DNA of 27,133 nt, from the NCBI GenBank assembly GCA_964585635.1, contig CAZPEV010000022.1, positions 1-27,133 on the forward strand, in the 5' to 3' direction. Positions 15,709-24,615 of the stretch are shown in pieces (position 1 is the first letter of the stretch; the number at the start of each line of letters is the position of its first letter). A program made the translations under genes and the position numbers. The notes beneath the pieces were generated by a model, which was not told the DNA's origin, searched no databases, and saw nothing but the letters and a program-made list of their open reading frames with translations. This stretch comes from CAZPEV01 sp964585635 (GTDB taxonomy: Bacteria > Zixibacteria > MSB-5A5 > GN15 > JAAZOE01).

Positions 15709-15993
15709 TCAGATCGGGAGTTTCGTTATCAGGTTCTTGAACTCATTGGAGGGTTTGAAAACCGGAACCTTACGATCGGGAACCGGAACAACGTCACCGG
15801 TGCGGGGATTTCTCGCCTTCCGCGATTTTCTGAGTTTGATTTTGAACGTCCCGAAACCGCGTATTTCAATATTATGCCCCGCTTCCAGCGACTTCTTCAC
15901 TGTGGCCAGGAAGTTGTCGACCACCACGGCAACATCAGTTCGAGTCAGCCCGGTCTTTTCAGCTACCTTTTCGACCAGATCGGCCTTGGTCAT
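15709..15993 (-). CDS. HU/IHF family DNA-binding protein
   Basis: Nucleoid protein that bends DNA as a dimer. The 94 residues are the normal length. The N-terminal helices (MTKADLVEKVAEKTGLTRTD), the GFGTFKIK strand and the DNA-binding arm with RKARNPRTGD (near residues 57-67) are all present. The arm proline of the RNPxTG motif, which intercalates into DNA, is intact. A GGAGG site lies upstream of the ATG. It is followed at 32 bases by the small mS38/bS22-like gene, and the two probably share a transcript. The sequence alone does not distinguish HU from an IHF subunit; a stand-alone gene of this sort is most often HU. Confidence 0.96.
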   Translation of the reverse strand: MTKADLVEKVAEKTGLTRTDVAVVVDNFLATVKKSLEAGHNIEIRGFGTFKIKLRKSRKARNPRTGDVVPVPDRKVPVFKPSNEFKNLITKLPI

Positions 15994-16035
15994 CTTTGCC
16001 TCCTCCCAAAGTATCCGTCATCCAATGATTTTGCC

Positions 16036-16064
16036 AACATACGATTTCCTCACCTTCAGCGCAA
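16036..16064 (-). promoter_or_regulatory. Weak promoter candidate for HU
   Basis: On the minus strand TTGCGC (16059-16064) and TATGTT (16036-16041) are spaced by 17 bases, 43 bases before the HU start. Four of six bases match in each box. A GTTTG/CAAAC inverted repeat (16076-16088) lies just upstream. HU could also be read through from sppA, whose stop is 140 bases away. Confidence 0.3.
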
Positions 16065-16133
16065 CTACTTTTATTGTTTGAAACAAACGTTCTATGGCAT
16101 CCCCTGCTTCCGCGCCATCCCTGGCCGGGCTTC

Positions 16134-17024
16134 CTACTTATACAAGTACATTAAGGCCGGTCCAGTCGTTTCCAGCTTGGACACCTTCTCCATAAATTTC
16201 ATCCCACCGGCCAGGTAATCTAGAAATCCGGGCTCCCGTTTCCTTTCCCGAACCACGTCCGGTTCCGGACCAATGCCCGCCATCTCCCCGGCTATCCTGA
16301 TGGCATCCTCAAACGAGCCCAGGGTATCTACCAGGCCGAAGTTGCAGGCTTGCCGCCCAGTAAAAATCGACCCATCGGCTAGAGGATAAATCTCTTCTTT
16401 GGGACGATTACGGGCCTCCGCAATCGCCTCGACGAACTGCTGATAGGTATCCCCGATTACGGCCCTCAGCATCCGCTCGTCCTCCGGGGTCATCGAGCGA
16501 GAAAAGGAGCCAACGTCCTTCAGGTCGCCCGACTTGACCGTCTCCCAGCCGATGCCGATCTTATCCATCAGTCGCTTGACGGTCGGAAAAGACAAAACCA
16601 CACCGATCGAGCCGGTCAGGGTGCCGGGATTGGCCACGATCTTGTCGGCGGCACAACCGACATAATATCCCCCGGAAGCGGCCACCGAGCCAAAGGAGGC
16701 AATGACGATCTTCCCTCCTTCACGAACCTTCATGATTTCTTCATACATTTCCTGCGAGGGTGCCACCGCCCCGCCCGGCGAGTCGATATGAATCACGATC
16801 GCCTTGACCGAGTGATCCTTGTTCCATCTCTTCAGCTGACGGATAAAATCCTGCGAACTATCGATCTCCCCGACGAGGTCGATCACCGCCACCTTGGATC
16901 CAAATCCGCTAAACGTTACGCCGGATTGATCGACCATACTAGCGATAAACAACAGGGAGAAGAAACCGAGGATCAGGCATGAGGCTGCCGCTACAATAGC
17001 GATTACCGCCGTTCTACGCTTCAC
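16134..17024 (-). CDS. sppA: Signal peptide peptidase SppA, short form (peptidase S49)
   Basis: Membrane-bound serine protease that degrades remnant signal peptides. The 296 residues begin with one transmembrane segment (about 8-30), so the catalytic domain faces the periplasm. The S49 core is complete: VAVIDLVGEI, IHIDSPGG (78-85), the nucleophile in SVAASGGYY (Ser117), and the segment KSGDLKD (164-170) that holds the candidate general-base lysine. The length fits the single-domain short SppA found in many bacteria, not the doubled E. coli form. The start is GTG, with an AGGTG site five bases upstream that overlaps the end of the preceding gene region. It begins eight bases after the transglycosylase gene, so the two envelope enzymes are very likely co-transcribed. 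Confidence 0.94.
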   Translation of the reverse strand: MKRRTAVIAIVAAASCLILGFFSLLFIASMVDQSGVTFSGFGSKVAVIDLVGEIDSSQDFIRQLKRWNKDHSVKAIVIHIDSPGGAVAPSQEMYEEIMKVREGGKIVIASFGSVAASGGYYVGCAADKIVANPGTLTGSIGVVLSFPTVKRLMDKIGIGWETVKSGDLKDVGSFSRSMTPEDERMLRAVIGDTYQQFVEAIAEARNRPKEEIYPLADGSIFTGRQACNFGLVDTLGSFEDAIRIAGEMAGIGPEPDVVRERKREPGFLDYLAGGMKFMEKVSKLETTGPALMYLYK

Positions 17025-17032
17025 CTTTTCAC

Positions 17033-19111
17033 CTAACGCTTCTGGATCTTCAATCGGGTGCCGATATCGAGATCACTCGCGCTTTCTATATTGTTGAGCT
17101 GCATGATTGCCTGGACGGTGGTGCCAAAGGCTCGGGCGATATCCTGTAAAGTGTCGCCCCGTTTGACAATGTAGATAATATGGTTCGCCGTCGACGACAA
17201 CAGATCGGTCCCGGCCACCAATAGTTTCTGACCAACAAAGAGCCGCGCTGATCGCGACAATCCATTCAACCGCCTGAGTGTCGCGGTCGATGTTCCCAGC
17301 TGGCGCGCGATATCCCACAGCGTATCGCCATCCTTGACCACATACATCGTGGTTTCCTTGGCCGGAGCCTTGTCCTTCGACTCGGGGCGCACCCGAGGCT
17401 TATCGGCAGCCCCCCCGCCCGGCAGTCGCAGCACCTGGCCGACATAGATTCGGCTCGATGAGCCCAGGTAATTCAAGCCGCGCAAGGCCTCCGGAGAAGT
17501 GTGGAAGGACTGGGCAATCTCGGTCAGATTGTCCCCGGCCTGTACCACGTAGCTATGGTCACCGCTGGTTTGACGCTCGGCCGGAGCCGGCCCTTCAGCA
17601 ATTTCGTCGACCGACGGCACCGGAATTATCAAGCTTTTGCCGGCTATCAGACGGGCCTTCTTGCCCAGGTTATTCGCCTCCAATATCGCATACTGCGACA
17701 CGCCGTATTTGCTGGCAATCGTGGAGACGGTCTCCCCTTTCCCGATCGTATGACGAACCATATTCGATTCCGGCATCGCCGTGGCATCCGGCAGGGCAGC
17801 CAAAAACCGCGTCCTGCTCCCGGAGGGAACGCGCAACCTATAGTTCTTCGTCTGTGGCGGAGTAACCTCACGCAGAAGCTCCGGATTCAGTTCCTTGATA
17901 TCATCGACCGTTGCCCCGGTTAGCTTGGCCACCGTTTTGAGAGACAAGGACTTGTTCACTTCGACGACATCAAACGCAAGCGGGTCATCATAGTTAATTC
18001 TGAATCCGTATTTCTCCGGATTCTTGGCAATAATGGTCGCAGCCATATAGAATGGCACATAATCTTCGGTTTGCTGACGAAGATCCATATCCCAAAAATT
18101 GGTCGTGTTTTGCCGTTCAATTGTCCGCTGGATTCTCCCTGGTCCACCATTATAAGCCGCCAGCGCCAGCTCCCAGCTTCCAAACTGCTGGTATAGGTAC
18201 TTCAAGAATCGGGCAGCCGAATGGGTCGATTTGACGAAATCTCGGCGCTCGTCATACCACCAGTTTCGCCGAAGGCCGTACAATTTGCCGGTAGAGGCGA
18301 TGAACTGCCAGGGTCCGCTGGCTCGCGCCCAGGAGTAGGCCTTGCAGTTAAATCCCGATTCAATCAACGGCAGATAGACAATGTCGCTCGGAATGTCATA
18401 CTGTTTAAGGATTTGAGTCATGAGCGGTATATATTTCCCTGATCTGGCCAGATATCGCTCAAAGGCGTCGCGGGCAACCGTCTGAAAGTAAATGATCGAT
18501 TTCTTGACCTTTTCATTCATTACGATCGGAACGTTATAGGTCACCCCTACTTCTTCGCCAGGGACATTCAGGATAGTGGAATCGCCGGGAAAGGTGGTCA
18601 TGCTGGAGAACTTCTCGAGAAACGCCGAGGGAGAGGCGTCCTCCGGCAAGGATCCCAGGGATAAGAGGGTCAATCGGTAGTCGGCAACGATTTCGTTCAA
18701 AAGTTGAGCATATCGTTTGGCTTCAGCGCTGGCGCTGGCCGTATCGACATCCAGGTCGGCCATTACCGCCAATGCCCTTTCGAGGTAATATTGAGCTTCC
18801 TCCCAGGAAGCCTCTTGATTGGCCGCAACCCCTTGAGAGAAATACTCTTCAGCCAGCCGTATGCCGCGCCAGTAGTCATCATCCACGGCGTAGGCAGAAT
18901 CAACGGAGAAGTTTTCGTCTGTCGATGTCTGTCCCGAACCAGCGCTAACGCCATCATTTTCATTAAGTTGCAGGTTCACTGGAGTCGGCCTGGAGATTCC
19001 CTCGTCGGGATTGTTACCCAGCACGGTGGCAGCCAAGACAATCATCGAAACAGCAAATAATAGTCTTCTTCTCAAGACGATCCCCGCCAGCTTAAGATTA
19101 AAACGCACCAA
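17033..19111 (-). CDS. MltD-like lytic transglycosylase with LysM repeats
   Basis: Cleaves peptidoglycan glycan strands in the periplasm. The SLT domain spans about residues 225-365, with the catalytic Glu251 in the LPLIESGFN motif, then ASGPWQFI, AAYNGGPGRI and the EDYVPFYMAATII segment. The C-terminal half has four clear LysM modules (about 452-497, 519-564, 589-633, 645-690) plus a degenerate one near 385-430; these bind peptidoglycan. Pro/Ser/Ala-rich linkers join them. A hydrophobic N-terminal segment (about 14-31) is a signal peptide or anchor. The start is uncertain: TTG at 19111, GTG at 19108, or a later TTG at residue 13 preceded by GGGG. Four or five LysM modules is more than the two in E. 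coli MltD. A good promoter lies just upstream. Confidence 0.93.
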   Translation of the reverse strand: MVRFNLKLAGIVLRRRLLFAVSMIVLAATVLGNNPDEGISRPTPVNLQLNENDGVSAGSGQTSTDENFSVDSAYAVDDDYWRGIRLAEEYFSQGVAANQEASWEEAQYYLERALAVMADLDVDTASASAEAKRYAQLLNEIVADYRLTLLSLGSLPEDASPSAFLEKFSSMTTFPGDSTILNVPGEEVGVTYNVPIVMNEKVKKSIIYFQTVARDAFERYLARSGKYIPLMTQILKQYDIPSDIVYLPLIESGFNCKAYSWARASGPWQFIASTGKLYGLRRNWWYDERRDFVKSTHSAARFLKYLYQQFGSWELALAAYNGGPGRIQRTIERQNTTNFWDMDLRQQTEDYVPFYMAATIIAKNPEKYGFRINYDDPLAFDVVEVNKSLSLKTVAKLTGATVDDIKELNPELLREVTPPQTKNYRLRVPSGSRTRFLAALPDATAMPESNMVRHTIGKGETVSTIASKYGVSQYAILEANNLGKKARLIAGKSLIIPVPSVDEIAEGPAPAERQTSGDHSYVVQAGDNLTEIAQSFHTSPEALRGLNYLGSSSRIYVGQVLRLPGGGAADKPRVRPESKDKAPAKETTMYVVKDGDTLWDIARQLGTSTATLRRLNGLSRSARLFVGQKLLVAGTDLLSSTANHIIYIVKRGDTLQDIARAFGTTVQAIMQLNNIESASDLDIGTRLKIQKR

Positions 19112-19169
19112 TCAATATATCGGTAGTCCCCAACACCTGCTTTACAATAAAATCCGTCTAAGCCCTTGG

Positions 19170-19198
19170 TATATATGATTTCCAAAAACACCTGTCAA
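19170..19198 (-). promoter_or_regulatory. Sigma70-type promoter for the transglycosylase-sppA unit
   Basis: On the minus strand a perfect TTGACA (19193-19198) is followed after exactly 17 bases by TATATA (19170-19175). Transcription would start near 19163, about 50 bases before the transglycosylase start. The -35 box lies seven bases past the miaA stop codon, so this promoter makes the downstream genes independent of the mutS-mutL-miaA run. Confidence 0.8.
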
Positions 19199-19204
19199 GT
19201 ATTT

Positions 19205-20176
19205 TTAATCATCACCCAATCCGTCCAAGAAGCGGCTGGCGACATGGAAACAGATATCCCTGGCCTCGGTTCCAAAACACGGCATGACCTTGGCGTGCTT
19301 GATTGGTCGAAACCAAGTATATTGTCGCTTGGCAAACCGACGGGTGTTCTGCATGATCATCGCCACCGCTTCCTCGATCGAATGGAGCCCCTCAAAATGA
19401 TCGATCAGTTCGGCATAACCGACCACCTTGCAGCGACAAAGCGCTCCCTTATAGCGTGACTCATACACTGCTCTGGCTTCATTCACGAGTCCCAAGGCAA
19501 TCATTCGGTCTACCCGCTGGTCTAGGGCTTGGTAAAGAAGCATCCGCTCCGGCATAAGAATTAGATGCCTGAACCGAAAGGGCCGTTCCCCCTCACCGGT
19601 GAGTCCTTTCCAGGCGCTCTTTGGTTTACCGGTAAGACGAAAGATCTCCAGGGCTCGTATAACGCGAATTGTATTATGGGGATGTACTTGGGCTGCCTCA
19701 TCCGGATCGACTTCGCTCAGCATCCGATGCAGAAAGATCGCGCCCTCTCGGGCCGCCAGATCAATAAGCTCGTGGCGGTAGGTCATATCTTCATCAGGTA
19801 TTTCGAAGATGCCGTCGACCAACGCCCGCAGGTAAAGGCCAGTCCCGCCGCAGACAATCACCCGCCTTCGCCTCGCATCTACTTGTTTGGCAATGATTTT
19901 CGCCTGCTGCGCAAAATCGAAAGCAGTGAAGCGTTGGTCAAGATCAACTATCCCGGTCAAATGATGTGGAATCCCTTGCCATTCCACTTCATCCAATCGA
20001 GCGGTGCCGATTTTGAGTTGTCTGAAAATCTGGCGGGAATCGGCCGAAATAACCTCTCCGTCGATTTGATGAGCCAGGGCGATGGCTAAGGCAGATTTTC
20101 CGGATCCGGTCGGTCCGCTGATGATGACCACCGGGATTTTGGGGGCTGTAGTATCAGGTTCGGCCGAAGCGATCAT
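19205..20176 (-). CDS. miaA: tRNA dimethylallyltransferase
   Basis: Adds a dimethylallyl group to A37 of tRNAs that read UNN codons. The 323 residues fit the family. The P-loop GPTGSGKS (near 20-27), the DSRQIFRQLKIGTA segment, GGTGLYLRALVDG, and the late QNTRRFAKRQYTWFR motif are present. The start ATG has GAGG six bases upstream and overlaps the end of mutL by 23 bases. mutL followed by miaA is a common arrangement and suggests co-expression. After its stop comes a separate promoter for the next unit. Confidence 0.97.
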   Translation of the reverse strand: MIASAEPDTTAPKIPVVIISGPTGSGKSALAIALAHQIDGEVISADSRQIFRQLKIGTARLDEVEWQGIPHHLTGIVDLDQRFTAFDFAQQAKIIAKQVDARRRRVIVCGGTGLYLRALVDGIFEIPDEDMTYRHELIDLAAREGAIFLHRMLSEVDPDEAAQVHPHNTIRVIRALEIFRLTGKPKSAWKGLTGEGERPFRFRHLILMPERMLLYQALDQRVDRMIALGLVNEARAVYESRYKGALCRCKVVGYAELIDHFEGLHSIEEAVAMIMQNTRRFAKRQYTWFRPIKHAKVMPCFGTEARDICFHVASRFLDGLGDD

Positions 20177-22016
20177 CCAGTTCCTCTTGGCTGATCTTGA
20201 TAAACGTGGGACGGCCGTGGGGACAGCAATAGGGGTTATTACTGGCCAGAAGACTGCGCATCAGATTGACCGCCTCCTCTGGAGAGAGTCGATCGCCGGC
20301 CATAACTGCCGCACGGCAAGCCAATGATTGCGCCACCGCCTTCGTCAACTCCCCCCCCGCCTGACTCGACTGCATGATATCGTCAAGGAGGGTGCGCATC
20401 ACTTGCCCCGGGTTATGATCGCCAAAAACAGGCGGGATACCCTGGATAATGACCGAGTTTTGACCAAAGGGTCCAGCGTCGAATCCCAGGCGCGTCAGAA
20501 GCTGAAGACATCCTTCGAACGTCAGGAATTCCTCGGATGACAATTCCACCGTTTCTGGAAACAACAGCTTTTGACAGGCCGACCCTTCCCGCTCCACTTG
20601 ACGCAGTGCGTCTTCATACAGCACCCGCTCATGGGCCGCGTGCTGGTCGGCGATGTATAACTCCCCCCCGATTGTCATGAGAAGATAGGCGCGGCCGACC
20701 TTTCCCAGAAGGATGATGTCATCGGAAATGACACCGTCAGCCGGTATTCCCGCGTCGGGTGCAGTCTCCGCCGGTGGCCGGCCCGGATCGCAGCTAGACT
20801 CGACCTGCTCTCGAAACGATAATATCCTGCTCTCCGCTGGCGGCTCGACCGGCTTATTGACTTTCGTGAAAAATGAATCGGTTCGCCCCGGTGATAACAA
20901 TGGCATGCGCAGCGGCGGCGGATTTCCGGACCCGGGACGGAAGGGGGCTGACGGCCGTGAGTTCGGCGACGACGCGCCGGCCGATGGCACCAGTCGCCAA
21001 TCGCGCAACGCCTTCTTCACGATTCGGTAGAGGTTGTCATGAATGGCATTTTCATCCGACAGACGAACCTCGGCCTTGGTCGGATGCACGTTGACGTCGA
21101 GGAGGGCCGGATCAAGAGTAATGTAGACGCACGCCAGCGGAAACCGGCCGGCCGGCAAAAACTCGCCATAGCCGCTGGTAACGGCGTGAATGATTGACGA
21201 GGAGGCCACCGAACGGCCGTTGATGAAAAGGCATATCCGCGTTCGGTCATGGCGCGCCTGTTCCGGATGGGCCAAATAGACATTATATGACACGCCGCCC
21301 AGCTCAACGTCATATTCGACAAGGCTCTCCCTTTTTACACCGAACAGCATCGCCAGCCGATCCGCCAGCGGCTGCAGGGTCGGGAGACTAAACGCCTCCC
21401 GCTCATTCAGACTCAGCTTCATCGCTACCGATGGCCGGCCCAGCGCCATCCGTTCGGCCACGCGGATGATCTGGCGCGATTCGGTGGTTTCCGCCTTCAG
21501 GAATTTTCGCCGCGCCGGGGTATTGAAGAACAGGTGTGAGACTTCGATTTTCGTTCCCACCGGGGCGGATGTCGGAGCGGACTGGATTTCCTTGCCTCCC
21601 TCGCAGACGACATGAGTCGCACCGTTTTGCGAAAAATGACGAGTGGTCATGGCCAGATGTGAAACAGAAGCGATCGATGGCAAGGCCTCGCCGCGAAAGC
21701 CGAACGACTGAATGGCAAACAATTCATCAAGGTTCTCGATCTTCGACGTCGCGTGCCGGCTAAACGCCAGCCTGATCTGATCCGAAGGGATGCCGCAACC
21801 ATTGTCAGCCACCGAGATGAAGGTCATGCCGGCTTTTCGGGCGATAATATCGACCGCTGTGGCTCCGGCGTCGAAAGAATTTTCGACCAGTTCCTTGACC
21901 ACTGAGGCCGGCCGTTCAATCACCTCACCGGCCGCAATCTTGTTGATCAAGACCCGATCGAGCTGACGGATCGGCCGGGCAAAACGGCCATCCTGAAAGT
22001 CAGTCTGTTTCGACAC
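20154..22016 (-). CDS. mutL: DNA mismatch repair protein MutL (endonuclease type)
   Basis: Links mismatch recognition by MutS to strand incision. The 620 residues have the GHKL ATPase domain at the N-terminus: NKIAAGEVIERPASVVKELVENS (25-47), DNGCGI (71-76) and GFRGEALPSI (106-115). A Pro/Ser-rich linker (about 345-430) follows. The C-terminal domain has the endonuclease motif DQHAxxExxxxE at 457-468, ACRAA (566-570) and CPHGRP (598-603), which together bind metal. This indicates an endonuclease-active MutL, the kind used in bacteria without MutH. The start is GTG and overlaps mutS by 17 bases, with only a weak purine-rich site, so translational coupling to mutS is likely. Confidence 0.98.
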   Translation of the reverse strand: MSKQTDFQDGRFARPIRQLDRVLINKIAAGEVIERPASVVKELVENSFDAGATAVDIIARKAGMTFISVADNGCGIPSDQIRLAFSRHATSKIENLDELFAIQSFGFRGEALPSIASVSHLAMTTRHFSQNGATHVVCEGGKEIQSAPTSAPVGTKIEVSHLFFNTPARRKFLKAETTESRQIIRVAERMALGRPSVAMKLSLNEREAFSLPTLQPLADRLAMLFGVKRESLVEYDVELGGVSYNVYLAHPEQARHDRTRICLFINGRSVASSSIIHAVTSGYGEFLPAGRFPLACVYITLDPALLDVNVHPTKAEVRLSDENAIHDNLYRIVKKALRDWRLVPSAGASSPNSRPSAPFRPGSGNPPPLRMPLLSPGRTDSFFTKVNKPVEPPAESRILSFREQVESSCDPGRPPAETAPDAGIPADGVISDDIILLGKVGRAYLLMTIGGELYIADQHAAHERVLYEDALRQVEREGSACQKLLFPETVELSSEEFLTFEGCLQLLTRLGFDAGPFGQNSVIIQGIPPVFGDHNPGQVMRTLLDDIMQSSQAGGELTKAVAQSLACRAAVMAGDRLSPEEAVNLMRSLLASNNPYCCPHGRPTFIKISQEELDDRFGRT

Positions 22017-24615
22017 TCTTCTTCAATCCCGACAGTATATCAAGCGCCTGAAGCGGCGTGATCGTTTCGATCGTCAGGTCTCGCAGTTGTTGCTCGAGCA
22101 CAGACGAGATTTCCGTCGTTGCACCGTCAAAGAAGGATGGCTGATTAAGCCGGACATGCACGCCCCGCGCCAACTCCGATTTGGCGAAGCGACCCGATTC
22201 CAGCAGGCGCAGGACCTCCCGCGCCCGTTTGATCGTATCCTTGGGCAGTCCGGCCAGCCGGGCCACTTCGATGCCATAGGAATCATCGCATCCGCCCGGC
22301 GCGACCTGATGCAGAAAGATCACCTCTTGTCCCCATTTTTTGACCGTCACCTGGAAATTTTTCGTGCGCGGGTATATCCCGGCCAGACCGGTCATCTCAT
22401 GATAATGAGTGGCAAACAAGGTACGCGGCGCGCCTTTGGCATGATGGTAAATCGTTTCTGCTACAGCCCAGGCCACCGAAAGCCCGTCGAAGGTCGAGGT
22501 TCCGCGGCCGACTTCATCCAGAAGCAGAAGCGACCGGTCGGTCATATTGTGCAGGATATTGGCCGTTTCGATCATCTCGACCAGAAAGGTCGACTGACCT
22601 CGGGTGAGGCTGTCGGTGGCGCCGACCCGCGTGAATACCCGATCGACAACGCCCAGTGCGGCCGATTCAGCTGGGACAAACGATCCCATTTGCGCCATGA
22701 TGACGATCAGTCCGGCCTGCCTCAGCCAAGTTGATTTGCCAGACATGTTTGGCCCGGTCAGGATAATCATTGTCATGTCGGTTTCGTTGAGCATCAGGTC
22801 GTTGGCGACGAAATTCCCGGGGCCGAGGATCTGGCTGATGACCGGATGTCGTCCTTGCACGATCGCCATCGATCGGTCGTCGGTGATGACCGGCCTGACA
22901 TACCGCTCCTGCGAGGCCAGCACGGCGAAACCATTAATAAGATCCAGTTCCGCCAGGAGGTCGGCCAGGCTGAGCAACTGCGGTAAATCGGCGGCGATCT
23001 TATCCGCCAGTTGTTCGAAGAGTTCCTCCTCCAGCCTATTGATCCGTTCCTCGGCGTCCAGAATCAGGCTTTCCTTTTCCTTCATCTGCTCGGTAATATA
23101 GCGCTCGGCGTTTACCAGCGTCTGTTTGCGAATGTAGTGTGAGGGAACCTTATCCGCGTGCGGTCTGGTTACTTCGATATAATAGCCGAACACCTTATTG
23201 AATCCGACCTTCAGCGATGGTATGCCGGTCCGCTGTCGCTCGGCCACCGCCAAGCCGGCGATGTAGACGCGGGCATCCTTTATCGAGCCGTTGAGACTAT
23301 CCAGGTCGGATGAATATCCCTCATTAATAATGCCGCCATTGGTGACCGCCAAGGGGGCATCCTCTTTAATAGCCCGACCGATGGCCTCGGCGGTGGTATC
23401 GAGGTCGGGCAGGGCGGCAAATATCTGCCGCAAAAGCGATGCCCGGCAATCGACCAGCCAGCCCTTGACCCTCCGGGCGGCGACGATTCCATCGCGCAGT
23501 GCTAGAAGCGTCCGCGGACCGGCCTTCCCCATTCCCAAGCGGCCGACCAATCGCTCAACATCCGGCAACAGCTTAAACAATTCCCGAAGGTGTGCCGACA
23601 ATTCGTCGCCTCCGGCCAATTCCGCCACCGCATCCAGGCGCAGATCGATTGTGGCTTTATCAATGTACGGCGCCGCTAGCGACCGCCGCAGGCGGCGAGC
23701 GCCGGCGGCCGAACCGGTGCGATTGATCGCCCAGAAAAGCGAATGCTTCTCCTCACTGGCGAAGAGGTTGATAAACAGCTCCAGATTCCGCACCGTGGCC
23801 GCATCCAACAGCATCCGGTTTTCGGCCTGGGCAACCCTAATTCCGGTGATATGTCGCAGACGATCCTGTTTATTATCCCTGAGGTATCGGAAAATGGCGC
23901 CGGCGGCCGCCACAGCCAGAGGCATCCCCGCCACGCCAAAACCATCCAGCGTGGTGACCGAAAAGAATCGGCACAGCTGTTCCCGCGCCAAACGGGTATC
24001 GAAGTAGATCTCATCCAGGGGCGTCAAATGAGCGATTATCTGTCTAATCGGCGCCAGAGCATCGGCGGTCGCCGACTGACGGTCGGCCGGATACAGCAGC
24101 TCCCGTGGCGCGACCAGTTGCAGATGATTGCCGACGGCCTCCCCATCATTCTCAGCCACGAAAAACTCGCCTGTGGATAAATCCAATAACGCCATCCCCA
24201 TCCGTTTGCGGTCACCGCAGACGGCCGCCAAGTAGGCGTTGTGTGACGGATCCAGCGATGTTTCCAGCGTGGCTGTCCCCGGAGTGACGATTTCGACCAC
24301 GTCCCGTTTGACGATTCCCTTGGCATGTTTTGGGTCTTCGACCTGTTCGCAGATGACAACCTTCTTCCCCACCTCGATGAGGCGCGGAAGGTACTTGTCC
24401 ACGGCATGATAGGGAATGCCGCATAGGGGAACGGCCGAACCCTTATCGACCGATCGGCTGGTCAAGGTGATACCCAGTATCGGCGCCGCCTCGACGGCGT
24501 CGTCGCCGAACATTTCGTAGAAATCGCCCATACGAAAGAAGAGAATCTTGTCAGGATACTGGGACTTGAACCGGAGGTATTGCCGCATCATTGGCGTTTG
24601 GTCGCTACCTGTCAT
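22000..24615 (-). CDS. mutS: DNA mismatch repair protein MutS
   Basis: Recognises mismatches and small loops. The 871 residues carry the mismatch-binding motif with Phe32-Tyr33-Glu34 (FFRMGDFYEMFGDD), the connector and lever domains, and the clamp. The ATPase has Walker A at 621-628 (GPNMSGKS), STFLVEM (675-681), Walker B at 697-701 (LLLLD) followed by EVGRGTSTFDG, and THYHE (736-740). The length and domain order fit MutS1. It overlaps the upstream SPOR-domain gene by 11 bases and mutL by 17 bases, so the whole run is probably one transcript. The ribosome-binding site is weak, consistent with coupled translation. Confidence 0.99.
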   Translation of the reverse strand: MTGSDQTPMMRQYLRFKSQYPDKILFFRMGDFYEMFGDDAVEAAPILGITLTSRSVDKGSAVPLCGIPYHAVDKYLPRLIEVGKKVVICEQVEDPKHAKGIVKRDVVEIVTPGTATLETSLDPSHNAYLAAVCGDRKRMGMALLDLSTGEFFVAENDGEAVGNHLQLVAPRELLYPADRQSATADALAPIRQIIAHLTPLDEIYFDTRLAREQLCRFFSVTTLDGFGVAGMPLAVAAAGAIFRYLRDNKQDRLRHITGIRVAQAENRMLLDAATVRNLELFINLFASEEKHSLFWAINRTGSAAGARRLRRSLAAPYIDKATIDLRLDAVAELAGGDELSAHLRELFKLLPDVERLVGRLGMGKAGPRTLLALRDGIVAARRVKGWLVDCRASLLRQIFAALPDLDTTAEAIGRAIKEDAPLAVTNGGIINEGYSSDLDSLNGSIKDARVYIAGLAVAERQRTGIPSLKVGFNKVFGYYIEVTRPHADKVPSHYIRKQTLVNAERYITEQMKEKESLILDAEERINRLEEELFEQLADKIAADLPQLLSLADLLAELDLINGFAVLASQERYVRPVITDDRSMAIVQGRHPVISQILGPGNFVANDLMLNETDMTMIILTGPNMSGKSTWLRQAGLIVIMAQMGSFVPAESAALGVVDRVFTRVGATDSLTRGQSTFLVEMIETANILHNMTDRSLLLLDEVGRGTSTFDGLSVAWAVAETIYHHAKGAPRTLFATHYHEMTGLAGIYPRTKNFQVTVKKWGQEVIFLHQVAPGGCDDSYGIEVARLAGLPKDTIKRAREVLRLLESGRFAKSELARGVHVRLNQPSFFDGATTEISSVLEQQLRDLTIETITPLQALDILSGLKKSVETD

